The notes: generated by a model from the sequence alone, not told the origin. A DNA stretch of 64,000 bases from UBA4582 sp013204195 (GCA_963925735.1 CAWUUH010000030.1:48452-112451); one strand, 5' to 3'. Shown: positions 25,339 to 34,542, numbered from the stretch's first letter. Numbers and translations: made by a program.

Positions 25339-26607
25339 TACTACCCCTGCCGCTAACAGACTGGCATCGGAATCTGTGCGCCGCACTCGGCGTATTCGCA
25401 GCGTAAACAGCAACAAGACCAGCAGGTTAATCACTCCCATCAGCGACGCAAAGCCAAAGGCGTTCTGGTAGTCGCCGTAGAGATCAAACAGATAACCGCC
25501 CATAAAGCCACCCAGCCCCATACCACCCCAGCCAAAGAACGAGGTCATGCCCATGCCTCGGGCCGCAAACTTGGCGGAAACCATGATGCGAGTGCACACC
25601 AAAATGCTGGACATGACGCCGGAATAGGTAAACCCAAAGCAAATCGCAAGCAGATACAAACCGAAACCCGAATCCATGTAGGGAAACCAAAATACAAAAG
25701 TGGTTTGCCCGAGGGACATGATCATGTAGGTCGGCAGCGGACCTATGACGTCGCCTAGTTTACCACCGACAATGCGCCCCACCGCACCAGCCAACATCAA
25801 TACCAGAAAAACCCGAGTCGCACTTTCCATCGCCATGCCATTGTCGGTGAGCAAGGGCACTAGGTGAACAATCGGCACCGACATACAGTTACAACAAAAT
25901 AGGACAGCAACACCTAGCCAGGCCACCACTTCGAAGTCTGACAAGGGGAAGTCTTTGACCACAGACTCAGGGACTAGTCGGGCTTGCCGCCGACTGGGTG
26001 GCTCACGCACCAGGAAGGCGATCGGCAGAGTCACTAACAAAAACAATAGAGCCATTAATTCAAACGCGCTTTGCCAACCATAGGCAGTAATAGCCAATCC
26101 CACCAGATAGGGCACAGCCCCCTGCCCTACAGCACCGCCAGAGGCTGTGATGCCTAATGCCAGACCCGGATTCTGCTTAAACCAAAAGCCAACATTGGCA
26201 AACAGCGGCGCCGATACCAAAGAATGACCAAAGGCTCCGAACAAGAAAAAATAGGCATAAAATTCCCACAAGCTAGTCTGGGTACTGAGTAGATATAACG
26301 CCAGGGTCATCACCAACGCGCCGACGACCCCAAACCAACGAGTGCCAACCCGATCCGCAACATAGCCCCACAGGATACCGAACAACGCCGATGAGAATGC
26401 CGTCGCTGTATACGCTAACGAGATATCACCGCGCCCCCAGCCAAACTCTTCTGCCAAGGGTTTCAGAAAAACGGAAATCGAGCCTAAAGCACCAAAAGCA
26501 AAGGCACTCAGCGTAAAGGCAACCAACACCATGATCCAGCCATAAGCTGGGTCCTTATCCTGCTTTACGGTTGGATTCACTCGTATCTCACTTGGGTTTG
26601 ACGACAT
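25321..26607 (-). CDS. MFS transporter (monocarboxylate/oxalate-formate-like)
   Basis: 428 residues with about twelve hydrophobic segments and a cytoplasmic loop near residues 205-225. The GYVADRVGTRW motif after helix 2 and VGRIVGGKLGDVIG in the second half are MFS motif A-type repeats. Resembles the MCT/OFA-type transporter group. Likely proton-coupled uptake or export of an organic acid; substrate unknown. Confidence 0.8.
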   Translation of the reverse strand: MSSNPSEIRVNPTVKQDKDPAYGWIMVLVAFTLSAFAFGALGSISVFLKPLAEEFGWGRGDISLAYTATAFSSALFGILWGYVADRVGTRWFGVVGALVMTLALYLLSTQTSLWEFYAYFFLFGAFGHSLVSAPLFANVGFWFKQNPGLALGITASGGAVGQGAVPYLVGLAITAYGWQSAFELMALLFLLVTLPIAFLVREPPSRRQARLVPESVVKDFPLSDFEVVAWLGVAVLFCCNCMSVPIVHLVPLLTDNGMAMESATRVFLVLMLAGAVGRIVGGKLGDVIGPLPTYMIMSLGQTTFVFWFPYMDSGFGLYLLAICFGFTYSGVMSSILVCTRIMVSAKFAARGMGMTSFFGWGGMGLGGFMGGYLFDLYGDYQNAFGFASLMGVINLLVLLLFTLRIRRVRRTDSDASLLAAGVVPVQVA

Positions 26608-26675
26608 GACGGCGCGCTCACTGGATCAGCCATTCTGATACAGCTAATTATAGAACGCGATTTGACGTAGACGAT

Positions 26676-27113
26676 CTAGTACTGCATAGATTGCCGGAAA
26701 ACTTCTTGTCTAAAGCTCTCTACTTGCACTGCGCTGTCGGTCGTTGACGGCTCAAATTGGCGAACAAGGCCGGCTTTAAACAGCTGATAACCCTCGAGCC
26801 TGGAAGGATTCACTAACACCTTAACCCGCTCGTCTAAATCATCGAATAGATAACGTAAGCGCCGTTTAATGCGTCGCGGCAGCTCTGGTTCGTTGCGACG
26901 AGACTCCCGAACAATGCGTTGCTGTACATCCCCCATAAAGGTCGCGACAATCTCTCCAAATTGGGTTTTCTCTGCATCGGAAAATTTCATTAGCGCAAAC
27001 CCGGCAGACATCATCGCCTTTGGGTCAGCTGTCTCGGCCGGCGTGTAAGCCTGCGGCTCCGCCCCTATAGCGAATGCCAGGCAAGTTAAAACAATGGCTT
27101 GGATGAATTTCAT
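26676..27113 (-). CDS. Exported protein of unknown function
   Basis: 145 residues from ATG 27113 (MKFIQAIVLTCLAFAIGAEP), preceded by GAGG; the longer upstream frame is not protein-like. A Sec-type signal peptide covers about residues 1-18. The mature part is charged and helical, with a basic ELPRRIKRRLRYLFDDLD segment. No family recognised. It may be a periplasmic or secreted helper; its 68-bp distance from the transporter is too small to exclude co-transcription. Confidence 0.6.
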   Translation of the reverse strand: MKFIQAIVLTCLAFAIGAEPQAYTPAETADPKAMMSAGFALMKFSDAEKTQFGEIVATFMGDVQQRIVRESRRNEPELPRRIKRRLRYLFDDLDERVKVLVNPSRLEGYQLFKAGLVRQFEPSTTDSAVQVESFRQEVFRQSMQY

Positions 27114-27341
27114 GGCAACCTCACAATCACAATGACCAAAGAATACCGTTTGCCTGCACAGGAAGCCAGACGTATGCCCGCTCGCGCCCAAATGATCAGG
27201 TGTAAGCCGCGAATACCGCTCTAGAGACCCTCTCGCTAGCCACATCACCGAAAATCCCCGGGCTATCTGGAATTTCGCGATTCGGCTTGAACTCCACCAG
27301 CCAGACTTTTAGGATAAGGCCACTGAAAATGGAGTCTAGTC

Positions 27342-28694
27342 ATGAGCGTACAGTATCTTGAAAGTAATGGTGAAAAGCGCGCCAGTCTAATGGCCCGCGC
27401 CACCGCTGGCGATTTAACGATATCTAACAAGGAAATGGCCGATGCCTTCGCCATTGACCCCCACTATGACGTCAATCAAATTCCCCTCGACGGTCTCGAC
27501 CCCTCTCACCCGGCATTGTTTGCCAACGACACTGTATGGGAACATTTTGCCCGTCTGCGCAAAGAGGACCCGGTGCATTATCACAAAGAAAGCAGCGTTG
27601 GCCCCTACTGGTCAGTAACACGCTACGAAGACATCATGTATGTAGACAAGAACCATGACATCTTTTCCTCTAAGCAGAGCATGGGCGGCATTACTCTCGG
27701 TGGCGCGCCCCGGCCTGACGACGATGCTTTTGCTCTGCCGATGTTTATCCAGGAAGATCCACCCAAACATGATGCCCAACGACGAGTGGTCACGCCCATG
27801 TTTATCCCTCGCAATCTCGCGGACTTGGAACCATTGATTCGTGAGCGCGCGGGTATGATTCTCGACGGCCTGCCCAGAAATGAAGAATTCGATTGGGTTC
27901 AGCGTGTCTCCAAAGAGCTTACGGCGCAAATGCTCGCCACCTTGTTTGATGTACCCCAGGAAGACCGCATGAAGCTAGTATTCTGGTCGGACACGGTACA
28001 ACAGTTAGGCGATCCTGAGATGTTTGAAAACCCAGAAGAGGGCTTCAAAATACTGTTTGAATGCTTAGCTTACTTTACCGAATTTTATGAAGCCAGAAAG
28101 AAAGAGCCGGCCAAATTCGACTTGATCTCCATGCTTGCACATGACGAGTCAACCAACAACATGTCACCCCAGGAACTGCTCGGCAATATCATTCTGCTCA
28201 TCGTCGGCGGTAACGATACCACCAGAAATTCCATCTCTGGCGGCGTATTGGCTTTGAACCGATACCCTAAGGAGTATGAAAAGCTGCTACAAAATCCTGG
28301 CTTGATTCCCAAGATGGTGCCGGAAATTATTCGTTGGCAAACGCCGTTGGCGCACATGGCAAGAACCGCGTTGCAAGACACCACGCTCGGCGGCAAACAG
28401 ATCAAGAAAGGCGACCGGCTGGCGATGTGGTATATCTCGGGTAACCGCGATGAAGACTATATTGACAAGGCAGATGAATTCATTATTGACCGCGTCAACC
28501 CGCGCACCCATACCGCATTTGGCTATGGCGTTCACCGTTGCGTGGGCAATCGTTTGGCTGAAATGCAACTTCGGGTTATGTGGGAAGAGATTCAGAAACG
28601 TTTCTCGAAGGTCGAGGTCACTGGCACGCCGGTGCTACTGAACTCGAGCTTTGTCCATGGCATTGTCGAATTGCCCGTGACCCTTAGAGACTAG
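27342..28694 (+). CDS. Cytochrome P450, CYP153-type
   Basis: 450 residues. Heme ligand C400 in FGYGVHRCVGN, I-helix GGNDTTRNS (289-297), ExxR at E328/R331. FGPYW-like VGPYWSVTRYED, LLIVGGNDTTRNSISGG, MWYISGNRDE and the RWQTPLAHM block closely match CYP153 alkane and fatty-acid omega-hydroxylases. Family reaction: NADH- and O2-dependent terminal hydroxylation, needing a ferredoxin and ferredoxin reductase that are not encoded nearby. The N-terminus has about 40 extra residues compared with the second copy. A 44-bp REP-like element begins at the base after the stop. Confidence 0.9.
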   Translation: MSVQYLESNGEKRASLMARATAGDLTISNKEMADAFAIDPHYDVNQIPLDGLDPSHPALFANDTVWEHFARLRKEDPVHYHKESSVGPYWSVTRYEDIMYVDKNHDIFSSKQSMGGITLGGAPRPDDDAFALPMFIQEDPPKHDAQRRVVTPMFIPRNLADLEPLIRERAGMILDGLPRNEEFDWVQRVSKELTAQMLATLFDVPQEDRMKLVFWSDTVQQLGDPEMFENPEEGFKILFECLAYFTEFYEARKKEPAKFDLISMLAHDESTNNMSPQELLGNIILLIVGGNDTTRNSISGGVLALNRYPKEYEKLLQNPGLIPKMVPEIIRWQTPLAHMARTALQDTTLGGKQIKKGDRLAMWYISGNRDEDYIDKADEFIIDRVNPRTHTAFGYGVHRCVGNRLAEMQLRVMWEEIQKRFSKVEVTGTPVLLNSSFVHGIVELPVTLRD

Positions 28695-28738
28695 ATTCGC
28701 AGCTTTGCGCCAAAGGCGCAGAACACGAATGCCAACAG
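28695..28738. repeat. 44-bp REP-like palindromic element, copy 1
   Basis: Starts immediately after the CYP153 stop codon. The core stem is TTTGCGCC/GGCGCAAA-like (here ending GGCGCAGA) with an ATTCG/CGAAT outer stem and a GCC-containing tail. It is an imperfect copy of the elements at 32011 and 32104. Confidence 0.8.
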
Positions 28739-28741
28739 GTC

Positions 28742-28774
28742 ATTCCTATTTTGCGTCTAGCGCAAAATAGGAAT
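28742..28774. other. Perfect 14-bp hairpin after the CYP153 gene
   Basis: ATTCCTATTTTGCG and CGCAAAATAGGAAT are separated by TCTAG. No U-run follows. Together with the REP-like copy just before it, this makes a two-hairpin 3' end for the P450 transcript, likely protecting or terminating it. Confidence 0.6.
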
Positions 28775-28872
28775 ACCAAGACACTCGCTCAAACCCCTGT
28801 ATCAACCAAAAAACCGCAAGCTAGCCGTTAGCAACCGGCGGTTCTTTGCTCGGCCCTTTCAAAGGGTCTTAA

Positions 28873-28914
28873 GCATAGAGTCTTATGCATAGCGTCTTAT
28901 GCATAGCGTCTTAT
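28873..28914. repeat. 14-bp tandem repeat, three copies
   Basis: GCATAGAGTCTTAT, GCATAGCGTCTTAT and GCATAGCGTCTTAT, preceded by a partial unit. It occupies the convergent gap between CYP153 and the GPH transporter gene. Confidence 0.92.
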
Positions 28915-28968
28915 GCTATGCCCTTTGTCACTTACCGTTTGCAGCCGAACCTTGTCAAACAACGTCAT

Positions 28969-30534
28969 TCAGACGGCCCCTGCAATACTCGCCGCTGATT
29001 TTTTAGCCTCAATCTCCACTTGAATTTCCGCCAAGCGTTCTTCCGTTAGAGGGTAATTCCACAACAGCGGCATCGCAACGAATTTGAACAATGCCGGAAT
29101 GACCGAATAGGTGATCGCCAGCATCAATAAAGAGTAGGTAGTATTCGTGGTATTCAACGGATCGGCGAGAGAGTCAAAGCCCCAAAACACCACCAAATTC
29201 GTCCCGATAAACAATCCCAGCGCATAGGCCAGCTTGCGAGTCATCGACCAGATAGAAAAATAAGCGCCACCCTGGCTTTTGCCTGTCATGGAGGTATCCA
29301 CATCGATGACATCTGCCGCCATGGCATAAGGCAACGCCGACAAAGCACCGATGGACGACCCCTTTAGACACATCACAATAATGAAAAACAGGAACTTGCC
29401 CGTGGGCTTGCCGTCAAAATAGCTTACCGCCGTGGCGTACGCATCTTCTGGCAAAAACGCCAGAATATTCTTAATCTGAAACGCATCAAACCACTCTACT
29501 GGCGCGATGGCGATCAGCGGGATCATGCAGGACCAGAGCGCATACCAACCAATGGCAACCATGGTTGCCCGATGTTTACCAATGCGCCTCGACAATTTAA
29601 ACCATAGCGGGATAGAGACCAATTGAGAGATGAAATAGGGTGCCAGGTAGAATCCAAACAGCGCGCCTGCCAGTAACACATGCTTGACGAAGAAAAAGCT
29701 CAACGTATTGGTCATGGCCGCACCAATGGTCGAAAACAGAAACACGATAATCAGGCGCCGATAGGGCTCATTTTTCCAAACGTAGTGGAAACTCTCTTTC
29801 AACGGAATGGGCGCCGCTTTAGTCTCAACCACGTCGAACTCAGGCACTGATATCAACATGTTGAGGATCAACAATGGCATCACCAGCGCGATCGCCATTG
29901 ACAGGAAATAGACCGCGTCAGTGGGTTTGCTGTAACCAAAAAAGAAAATGATCGCCGGCGTAAAGGCACCGATTAGTGCGCCGGTCACGGCGAAACCTTC
30001 CCGCCAACTGGTGATCAAGGTACGCTCGTGGTAATTCTTCGATAGTTCAGCACCCCAGGCGCTATAGGGCACATCCTGAATCGTTGAACCAATATAGGTG
30101 ACGATCAGCATCGCCAGCATCCAGGGATAGCCCGAGTTGATCTCGACACCCAAAATACTGATTTCGGAAAAGGTAAAGGGCGGCACAAACAACAAACAGA
30201 TACCGAGAATGTAGATGGGCGTACCCAACAGAATGAACGGTTTACGGCGCCCCCAACGAGATCGAGTTCTATCAGACAAAAACCCCACGAGTGGGTCTGT
30301 CACACCATCGAACAAACGGGCTATGACCAAGACCAAGCCGACAAACGCTAAACCCAGACCGAAACCCTCTGCGTCGGCATACACCGCTGGCAGATACACC
30401 GCCATTGGCAGCGCAACCATGGCGAGGGGTGTCGCCGGGGCACCGTAGGAACCCAGCACCCATTTACTCAAGGAGCCAGATTCCGTTGAGGCCGTGGCCG
30501 GTATCTTTGGTTCGCTCATCCAGCCATTACTCAT
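28969..30534 (-). CDS. GPH-family (MelB-like) sugar/cation symporter
   Basis: 521 residues, about twelve membrane segments. DGVTDPLVGFLSDRTRSRWGRRKPF near residues 75-100 is the GPH/MelB cation-site signature. Family: Na+ or H+ symport of glycosides, pentosides or hexuronides. Gene context (no glycosidase nearby) does not tell the substrate; several GPH-annotated proteins near P450 genes may carry hydrophobic compounds. Start could also be the ATG at 30519; no clear ribosome site precedes either. Confidence 0.85.
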   Translation of the reverse strand: MSNGWMSEPKIPATASTESGSLSKWVLGSYGAPATPLAMVALPMAVYLPAVYADAEGFGLGLAFVGLVLVIARLFDGVTDPLVGFLSDRTRSRWGRRKPFILLGTPIYILGICLLFVPPFTFSEISILGVEINSGYPWMLAMLIVTYIGSTIQDVPYSAWGAELSKNYHERTLITSWREGFAVTGALIGAFTPAIIFFFGYSKPTDAVYFLSMAIALVMPLLILNMLISVPEFDVVETKAAPIPLKESFHYVWKNEPYRRLIIVFLFSTIGAAMTNTLSFFFVKHVLLAGALFGFYLAPYFISQLVSIPLWFKLSRRIGKHRATMVAIGWYALWSCMIPLIAIAPVEWFDAFQIKNILAFLPEDAYATAVSYFDGKPTGKFLFFIIVMCLKGSSIGALSALPYAMAADVIDVDTSMTGKSQGGAYFSIWSMTRKLAYALGLFIGTNLVVFWGFDSLADPLNTTNTTYSLLMLAITYSVIPALFKFVAMPLLWNYPLTEERLAEIQVEIEAKKSAASIAGAV

Positions 30535-30828
30535 CGTTAATTTACGTCATTCAACTGTACCGTATTCTTCACACAACCCCTAACGTTGATACACCCTGCT
30601 CGACTCATCGATGCTAACGAATCTATAGGTGCTCGGATCGCGCTCCATGCTTTCCGGCATAAGCTCCTAACCTTAAGCTCCATGTCCTTAGCACCTAGTC
30701 CTGAGCTCGACACTCTCGACGCGACCAGACACGGCTGTTTCTCTGCGTATCAGGCTCCGGTTTGACTTATCCCGAGACAAAAAATATATTACTTGCGCAG
30801 CTCTACCCACAAAACCGCGGAGTACCAA

Positions 30829-32010
30829 ATGTCTAAAGTAAAAGTCGCCGGCGTCGGCATGATCCCGTTCACCAAACCTGGCCAAAGTGAGGATTACGCG
30901 ACCATGGGCGAAAAGGCAGCACGCATCGCCATTGAAGACGCCGGCATCAGCTACAGCGAGATCGGCCAGGTCTATGTTGGCTACGTTTATGGCGACTCCA
31001 CTGCCGGCCAGGCCGCTGTCTATGGCCTGGGAATGACGGGCGTGCCAGTATTCAACGTCAACAACAACTGCGCTACTGGCTCCTCAGCCCTGTTTCTGGC
31101 CCGCCAGGCCGTGGAGTCCGGCATGGTCGAGTGCGCACTCGCTCTGGGGTTCGAACAAATGGTTCCCGGTGCCCTCGGCGCCACCTTCACCGATCGCCCC
31201 AATCCTATGAAACGTATGTTCAAGGAAATGGCCAACCTGCAGGGCGTCGACAAGCAAGCACCCGGCGCAGCGCAATATTTTGGCGGCGCCGGCCGAGAAT
31301 ACGCAGAACAGTACGGCACCCGTGACGAGACCTTCGCGAAGATTGCTGAAAAAGCCCGCAAGCATGCGGCCAATAACCCCTACGCGGTATTCAGAAACCA
31401 GTTGAGCGTCGAAGAGATCATGGCCTCGCCTCACATCTATGGCCCGCTGACTCGCTATCAATGCTGTCCTCCCACCTGTGGTGCCGCTGCAGCAGTGATT
31501 TGCAGCGAGGCCTTTGCCAACAAACATGGCCTGAACAACGCCATTACTATCAAGGCTCAGGCAATGACCACTGACTACGCCAGCACCCTAGCAGACCACT
31601 CCATGCGCAAGCTCATCGGCTTTGATATGGCGAAGGCCGCGGCCGACCAGGTTTACGAACAGGCGGGGATCGGTCCAGAAGATATCCAGGTGGTTGAATT
31701 GCATGATTGCTTTACAGCCAACGAGTTACTGACCTATGAGGCCTTAAGCCTCACCCCCGAAGGCACCGCAGAAAAGTTTATTTGGGACGGTGACAACACC
31801 TATGGCGGCCGAGTCGTCACCAACCCTTCCGGGGGCTTGTTATCTAAGGGGCATCCCTTAGGCGCAACCGGACTCGCCCAGTGCACTGAACTCGTCTGGC
31901 AGCTTCGTGGCGACGCTGGCGATCGTCAGGTCGCAGGCGCAAGACATGCGCTTCAACATAACCTAGGTTTAGGTGGCGCCTGCGTCGTCACCCTCTATAG
32001 TAATGAGTAA
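30829..32010 (+). CDS. SCP-x type thiolase (lipid-transfer protein-like)
   Basis: 393 residues from ATG 30829 (CGGAG upstream); a longer start at 30793 is less likely. Active-site C81 in NNNCATGSS, ELHDCFTANELL and SGGLLSKGHPLGATGLAQC with the catalytic His mark the SCP-x thiolase/lipid-transfer subfamily, which cleaves branched or bulky 3-ketoacyl-CoAs (as in peroxisomal bile-acid and sterol side-chain breakdown). Co-directional with the MFE-2-type gene 200 bp downstream. The 294-bp gap before it shows no clear element. Confidence 0.88.
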   Translation: MSKVKVAGVGMIPFTKPGQSEDYATMGEKAARIAIEDAGISYSEIGQVYVGYVYGDSTAGQAAVYGLGMTGVPVFNVNNNCATGSSALFLARQAVESGMVECALALGFEQMVPGALGATFTDRPNPMKRMFKEMANLQGVDKQAPGAAQYFGGAGREYAEQYGTRDETFAKIAEKARKHAANNPYAVFRNQLSVEEIMASPHIYGPLTRYQCCPPTCGAAAAVICSEAFANKHGLNNAITIKAQAMTTDYASTLADHSMRKLIGFDMAKAAADQVYEQAGIGPEDIQVVELHDCFTANELLTYEALSLTPEGTAEKFIWDGDNTYGGRVVTNPSGGLLSKGHPLGATGLAQCTELVWQLRGDAGDRQVAGARHALQHNLGLGGACVVTLYSNE

Positions 32011-32054
32011 ATTCGCGGCTTTGCGCCAAAGGCGCAAAACGCGAATGCCGGCAG
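32011..32054. repeat. 44-bp REP-like palindromic element, copy 2
   Basis: Begins at the base after the SCP-x thiolase stop. Outer stem ATTCGCG/CGCGAAT and inner stem TTTGCGCC/GGCGCAAA with an AAA loop and a one-sided GC bulge; tail GCCGGCAG. Nearly identical to copy 3. Confidence 0.88.
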
Positions 32055-32103
32055 AATTTGCACACCGCGTCTTCACAAAATAGAATCTCGAGCGGCGCTT
32101 AAG

Positions 32104-32147
32104 CTTCGCGGCTTTGCGCCAACGGCGCAAAACGCGAGTGCCGGCAG
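32104..32147. repeat. 44-bp REP-like palindromic element, copy 3
   Basis: Same orientation as copy 2, 93 bp further. Outer stem TTCGCG/CGCGAG with one changed base, inner stem intact with loop AAC, tail GCCGGCAG. Confidence 0.88.
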
Positions 32148-32210
32148 AGCCAGGGATCATCAGCTCGCAACCTTATTGAATTCAATCCACTTAAAATGGA
32201 AGTACAAACT

Positions 32211-33110
32211 ATGTCAGAAGTTAGATTTGATGGCCGTGTTGTCATCGTCACCGGTGCCGGCAATGGATTAGGCCGCAGCTATGCATTGGCAATGGGCGCC
32301 CGCGGCGCCAGCGTCGTTGTCAACGACTTAGGTGGCTCGGTCTTCGGCGATGGTGCCGACAAAGCGGCAGCCGATGTTGTCGTCGATCAAATCAAGGCCG
32401 CGGGCGGTACAGCAGTCGCCAACTATGATTCAGTCACCGATGGCGACAAGATTGTTCAAACCGCCATGGATAGCTTTGGCAAGATAGACGTAGTTATCAA
32501 CAACGCCGGTATCTTGAGAGACAAGACCTTCCACAAAATGACCGACCAGGATTGGGACTTGATCTATGACGTCCATGTCAAAGGCGCGTATCAGGTCTGC
32601 CATACCGCCTGGCCTTATATGCGTGACCAAAATTATGGACGAATCATTTTTACAGCCTCGGCCGCCGGCATCTACGGCAACTTTGGTCAAACCAACTACA
32701 GCATGGCAAAACTGGGTCTACATGGCATGTCTCAAACATTGGCCTTGGAAGGACGCAGCAAAAACATTCTGGTCAACACCATCGCTCCAATCGCGGGCTC
32801 AAGGCTGACGGAAACCGTGATGCCAAAAGAAATGGTCGATGCCCTTCGCCCTGAATTTGTTATGCCACTGGTATTGAAACTTTGTGACGAGAATAGCCGC
32901 GAAACCGGCGGTCTGTATGAAGTCGGCGCAGGCTTTATTGCCAAGCTTCGCTGGGAACGCTCGAAAGGCAAAAGCTTCAGCGTCACGGATGGCTTTTCAC
33001 CCGAGGATATCAATGCTGCTTGGGCTGACATCACCGACTTTACAGACACTGACCACCCCGCCACCCTCGCTGAGTCTAACTTGGCGATTATCCGCAACTT
33101 GAAGTCATAA
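32211..33110 (+). CDS. SDR-family 3-hydroxyacyl-CoA dehydrogenase (MFE-2-like)
   Basis: 299 residues from ATG 32211 with GGAAG upstream; the frame also has an ATG at 32196. Rossmann motif VTGAGNGLGRSYALA, NNAGIL, and YSMAKLG catalytic Tyr/Lys are intact. The long C-terminal part (LRPEFVMPLVLKLCDENSRETGGLYEVGAGFIAKLRWERSKG) is typical of the dehydrogenase part of peroxisomal multifunctional enzyme 2 (17beta-HSD4). It should oxidise (3R)-hydroxyacyl-CoA. Pairs functionally with the SCP-x thiolase. Followed by a strong terminator. Confidence 0.9.
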   Translation: MSEVRFDGRVVIVTGAGNGLGRSYALAMGARGASVVVNDLGGSVFGDGADKAAADVVVDQIKAAGGTAVANYDSVTDGDKIVQTAMDSFGKIDVVINNAGILRDKTFHKMTDQDWDLIYDVHVKGAYQVCHTAWPYMRDQNYGRIIFTASAAGIYGNFGQTNYSMAKLGLHGMSQTLALEGRSKNILVNTIAPIAGSRLTETVMPKEMVDALRPEFVMPLVLKLCDENSRETGGLYEVGAGFIAKLRWERSKGKSFSVTDGFSPEDINAAWADITDFTDTDHPATLAESNLAIIRNLKS

Positions 33111-33130
33111 GCCATCACGATCAGCCCAGC

Positions 33131-33161
33131 AACCGGTGTGCCCTTTCGGCACGCCGGTTTT
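33131..33161 (+). terminator. Rho-independent terminator
   Basis: AACCGGTGTGCC (33131-33142) and GGCACGCCGGTT (33148-33159) pair along 12 positions with one G-U, loop CTTTC, followed by a short T-run. It ends the SCP-x/MFE-2 transcript. Confidence 0.8.
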
Positions 33162-33293
33162 CCTGCAGCTTTGAACAACCCCTTCAACATACCCTGACCC
33201 GCCGCATTTCCTGATCCAGATTAGTCTGCGAACCGCCTTTAGCCGCTACAGTAACCACAACGCACTATTGCTGCCGCCAATGAAGGGAAAACC

Positions 33294-33500
33294 GTGGACC
33301 AAGAAACTTTTAACATAGATCGTTTGAGCGCAGAGGAAATCATAGGGATCGTTCAAAGTGACGCTGTCACTGCGGAACAGCTAGATCTGCTAGCAGCCCA
33401 TACTTTGCATAGGAATCGACAGCTGCAACAACAAGTCGAAGCACTAGGCAAGATCACGTCTCAAATCGAGCGCCGGCTCAAAGAGCTTAAAGGCCGTTAA
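33294..33500 (+). CDS. Small coiled-coil protein of unknown function
   Basis: 68 residues starting at GTG 33294, with AAGGGAAA upstream. The C-terminal half (about 40-66) has heptad-like Leu/Ile spacing (LHRNRQLQQQVEALGKITSQIERRL) and a basic end, so it should be coiled coil. No family recognised; possibly a regulator or scaffold. Supported by ribosome site and clean frame only. Confidence 0.5.
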   Translation: MDQETFNIDRLSAEEIIGIVQSDAVTAEQLDLLAAHTLHRNRQLQQQVEALGKITSQIERRLKELKGR

Positions 33501-33879
33501 GCCGCTAAGGTTCTGCTGAGCTTATCAAACGCGCTTATCAAACGCGCTTATCAAACACGCTTATCAAGCACGCTGACAAACAAGCGGCGTCTGTGCTGCC
33601 GCCAGCACGCAGTGCAGACTCGACCAAGGTCACCCCAGTGCGCTAACAACCCCTCGAAGCCAGCGATCTAGTAACCTTTCATCACCCCCTTAGCATGCTG
33701 CACTCTCAGCACGGGGCAGCTCTAAAACGTGAATAGCGCGCTGTCTGCGAGGAAACTAGCAGACGGCGCTGACAATACGCTATAGTTCACCGACCACTGA
33801 AATTCTGCCGAGGCAATGCGCCAAGTTCATCTAGGGCAGTAGACGACACGACATTCATACCAACGACGAGGAGATTATT
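33501..33879. other. 379-bp intergenic region with tandem repeat
   Basis: Between the small coiled-coil gene and the nitroreductase gene. Only the 13-bp repeat array at 33520-33571 was recognised. The 3' part is GC-rich and ends in a good ribosome site (GAGGAG) for nitroreductase. Confidence 0.7.
33520..33571. repeat. 13-bp tandem repeat, four copies
   Basis: GCTTATCAAACGC twice, then GCTTATCAAACAC and GCTTATCAAGCAC, a decay gradient away from the upstream gene. Confidence 0.92.
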
Positions 33880-34509
33880 ATGGAAGAAATGGGACTGTTC
33901 GATGCCATGTATCATTGTCGCGCGATGCGCAAACTCGATACCAAGCCCGTTCCTGAAGAGTTGTTGGTCAAGCTCATAGATGCTGCCAACCAGGCACCTT
34001 CTGGTTCGAATATGCAGAGTGGCCGGTGGATTATTGTTCGCGATGCCGGTGTCAAACAACAACTTGCCGACTTGAACCGCAAGGGCGTCGAGGCGTATAT
34101 CGGACCCATGATCGACAAACCAGGATCATTACCCCACCATGATCAAGCCAAACGCCTGCGGATGATGCAGTCAGTCATCTGGCAAATGGAACATCTCCAC
34201 GAAATACCCGCGCTGATCATTGCCTGCATGGATTTCGGCGTTAAGGTTGACGCTGCGACCATGGCCATGGGTGGCGGGTCCATCTGGCCCGGCATTCAAA
34301 ATCTGCTGCTCGCCGCCCGCGGGCTTGGCTTAGGCGCCGCACCCACCACCCTGGCCTTGGGCGATCGTGCTGCGGTCAGTGAGATCCTCAAACTGCCGGA
34401 ATCCATGGGCGCATATTGCCTGATACCCGTTGGTTATCCCCTAGGTAAATTCGGCCCCGTATCTCGCAAGCCCGTCAGTGACATTTTGCGATTTGACACT
34501 TGGTCTTAG
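33880..34509 (+). CDS. Nitroreductase family flavoprotein
   Basis: 209 residues. RAMRKLDTKPVPEELLVKLIDAANQAPSGSNMQ is the FMN-binding N-terminus; GIQNLLLAARGLGLG and the late VGYPLGKFGP complete the fold. Members reduce nitro groups, quinones or flavins with NAD(P)H; some act on enones. RBS GAGGAG just upstream. The stop codon TAG lies inside the first unit of a 16-bp tandem repeat. Confidence 0.88.
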   Translation: MEEMGLFDAMYHCRAMRKLDTKPVPEELLVKLIDAANQAPSGSNMQSGRWIIVRDAGVKQQLADLNRKGVEAYIGPMIDKPGSLPHHDQAKRLRMMQSVIWQMEHLHEIPALIIACMDFGVKVDAATMAMGGGSIWPGIQNLLLAARGLGLGAAPTTLALGDRAAVSEILKLPESMGAYCLIPVGYPLGKFGPVSRKPVSDILRFDTWS

Positions 34510-34542
34510 GATTTTACGGTCTTAGGATTTTACGGTCTTAGG
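34502..34542. repeat. 16-bp tandem repeat spanning a stop codon
   Basis: GGTCTTAGGATTTTAC at 34502-34517 and 34518-34533, then GGTCTTAGG. The TAG of the nitroreductase gene (34507-34509) is part of the first unit, so the array grew from or into the gene end. Confidence 0.92.

Noticed and set aside
31969..32160. Minus-strand frame made from the REP-like copies
   Set aside because: Its repeated LRxWRKAA residues come from the palindromic repeats, not from a real gene.
33520..33571. CRISPR-like array
   Set aside because: Units are contiguous with no spacers and too short; there are no cas genes.
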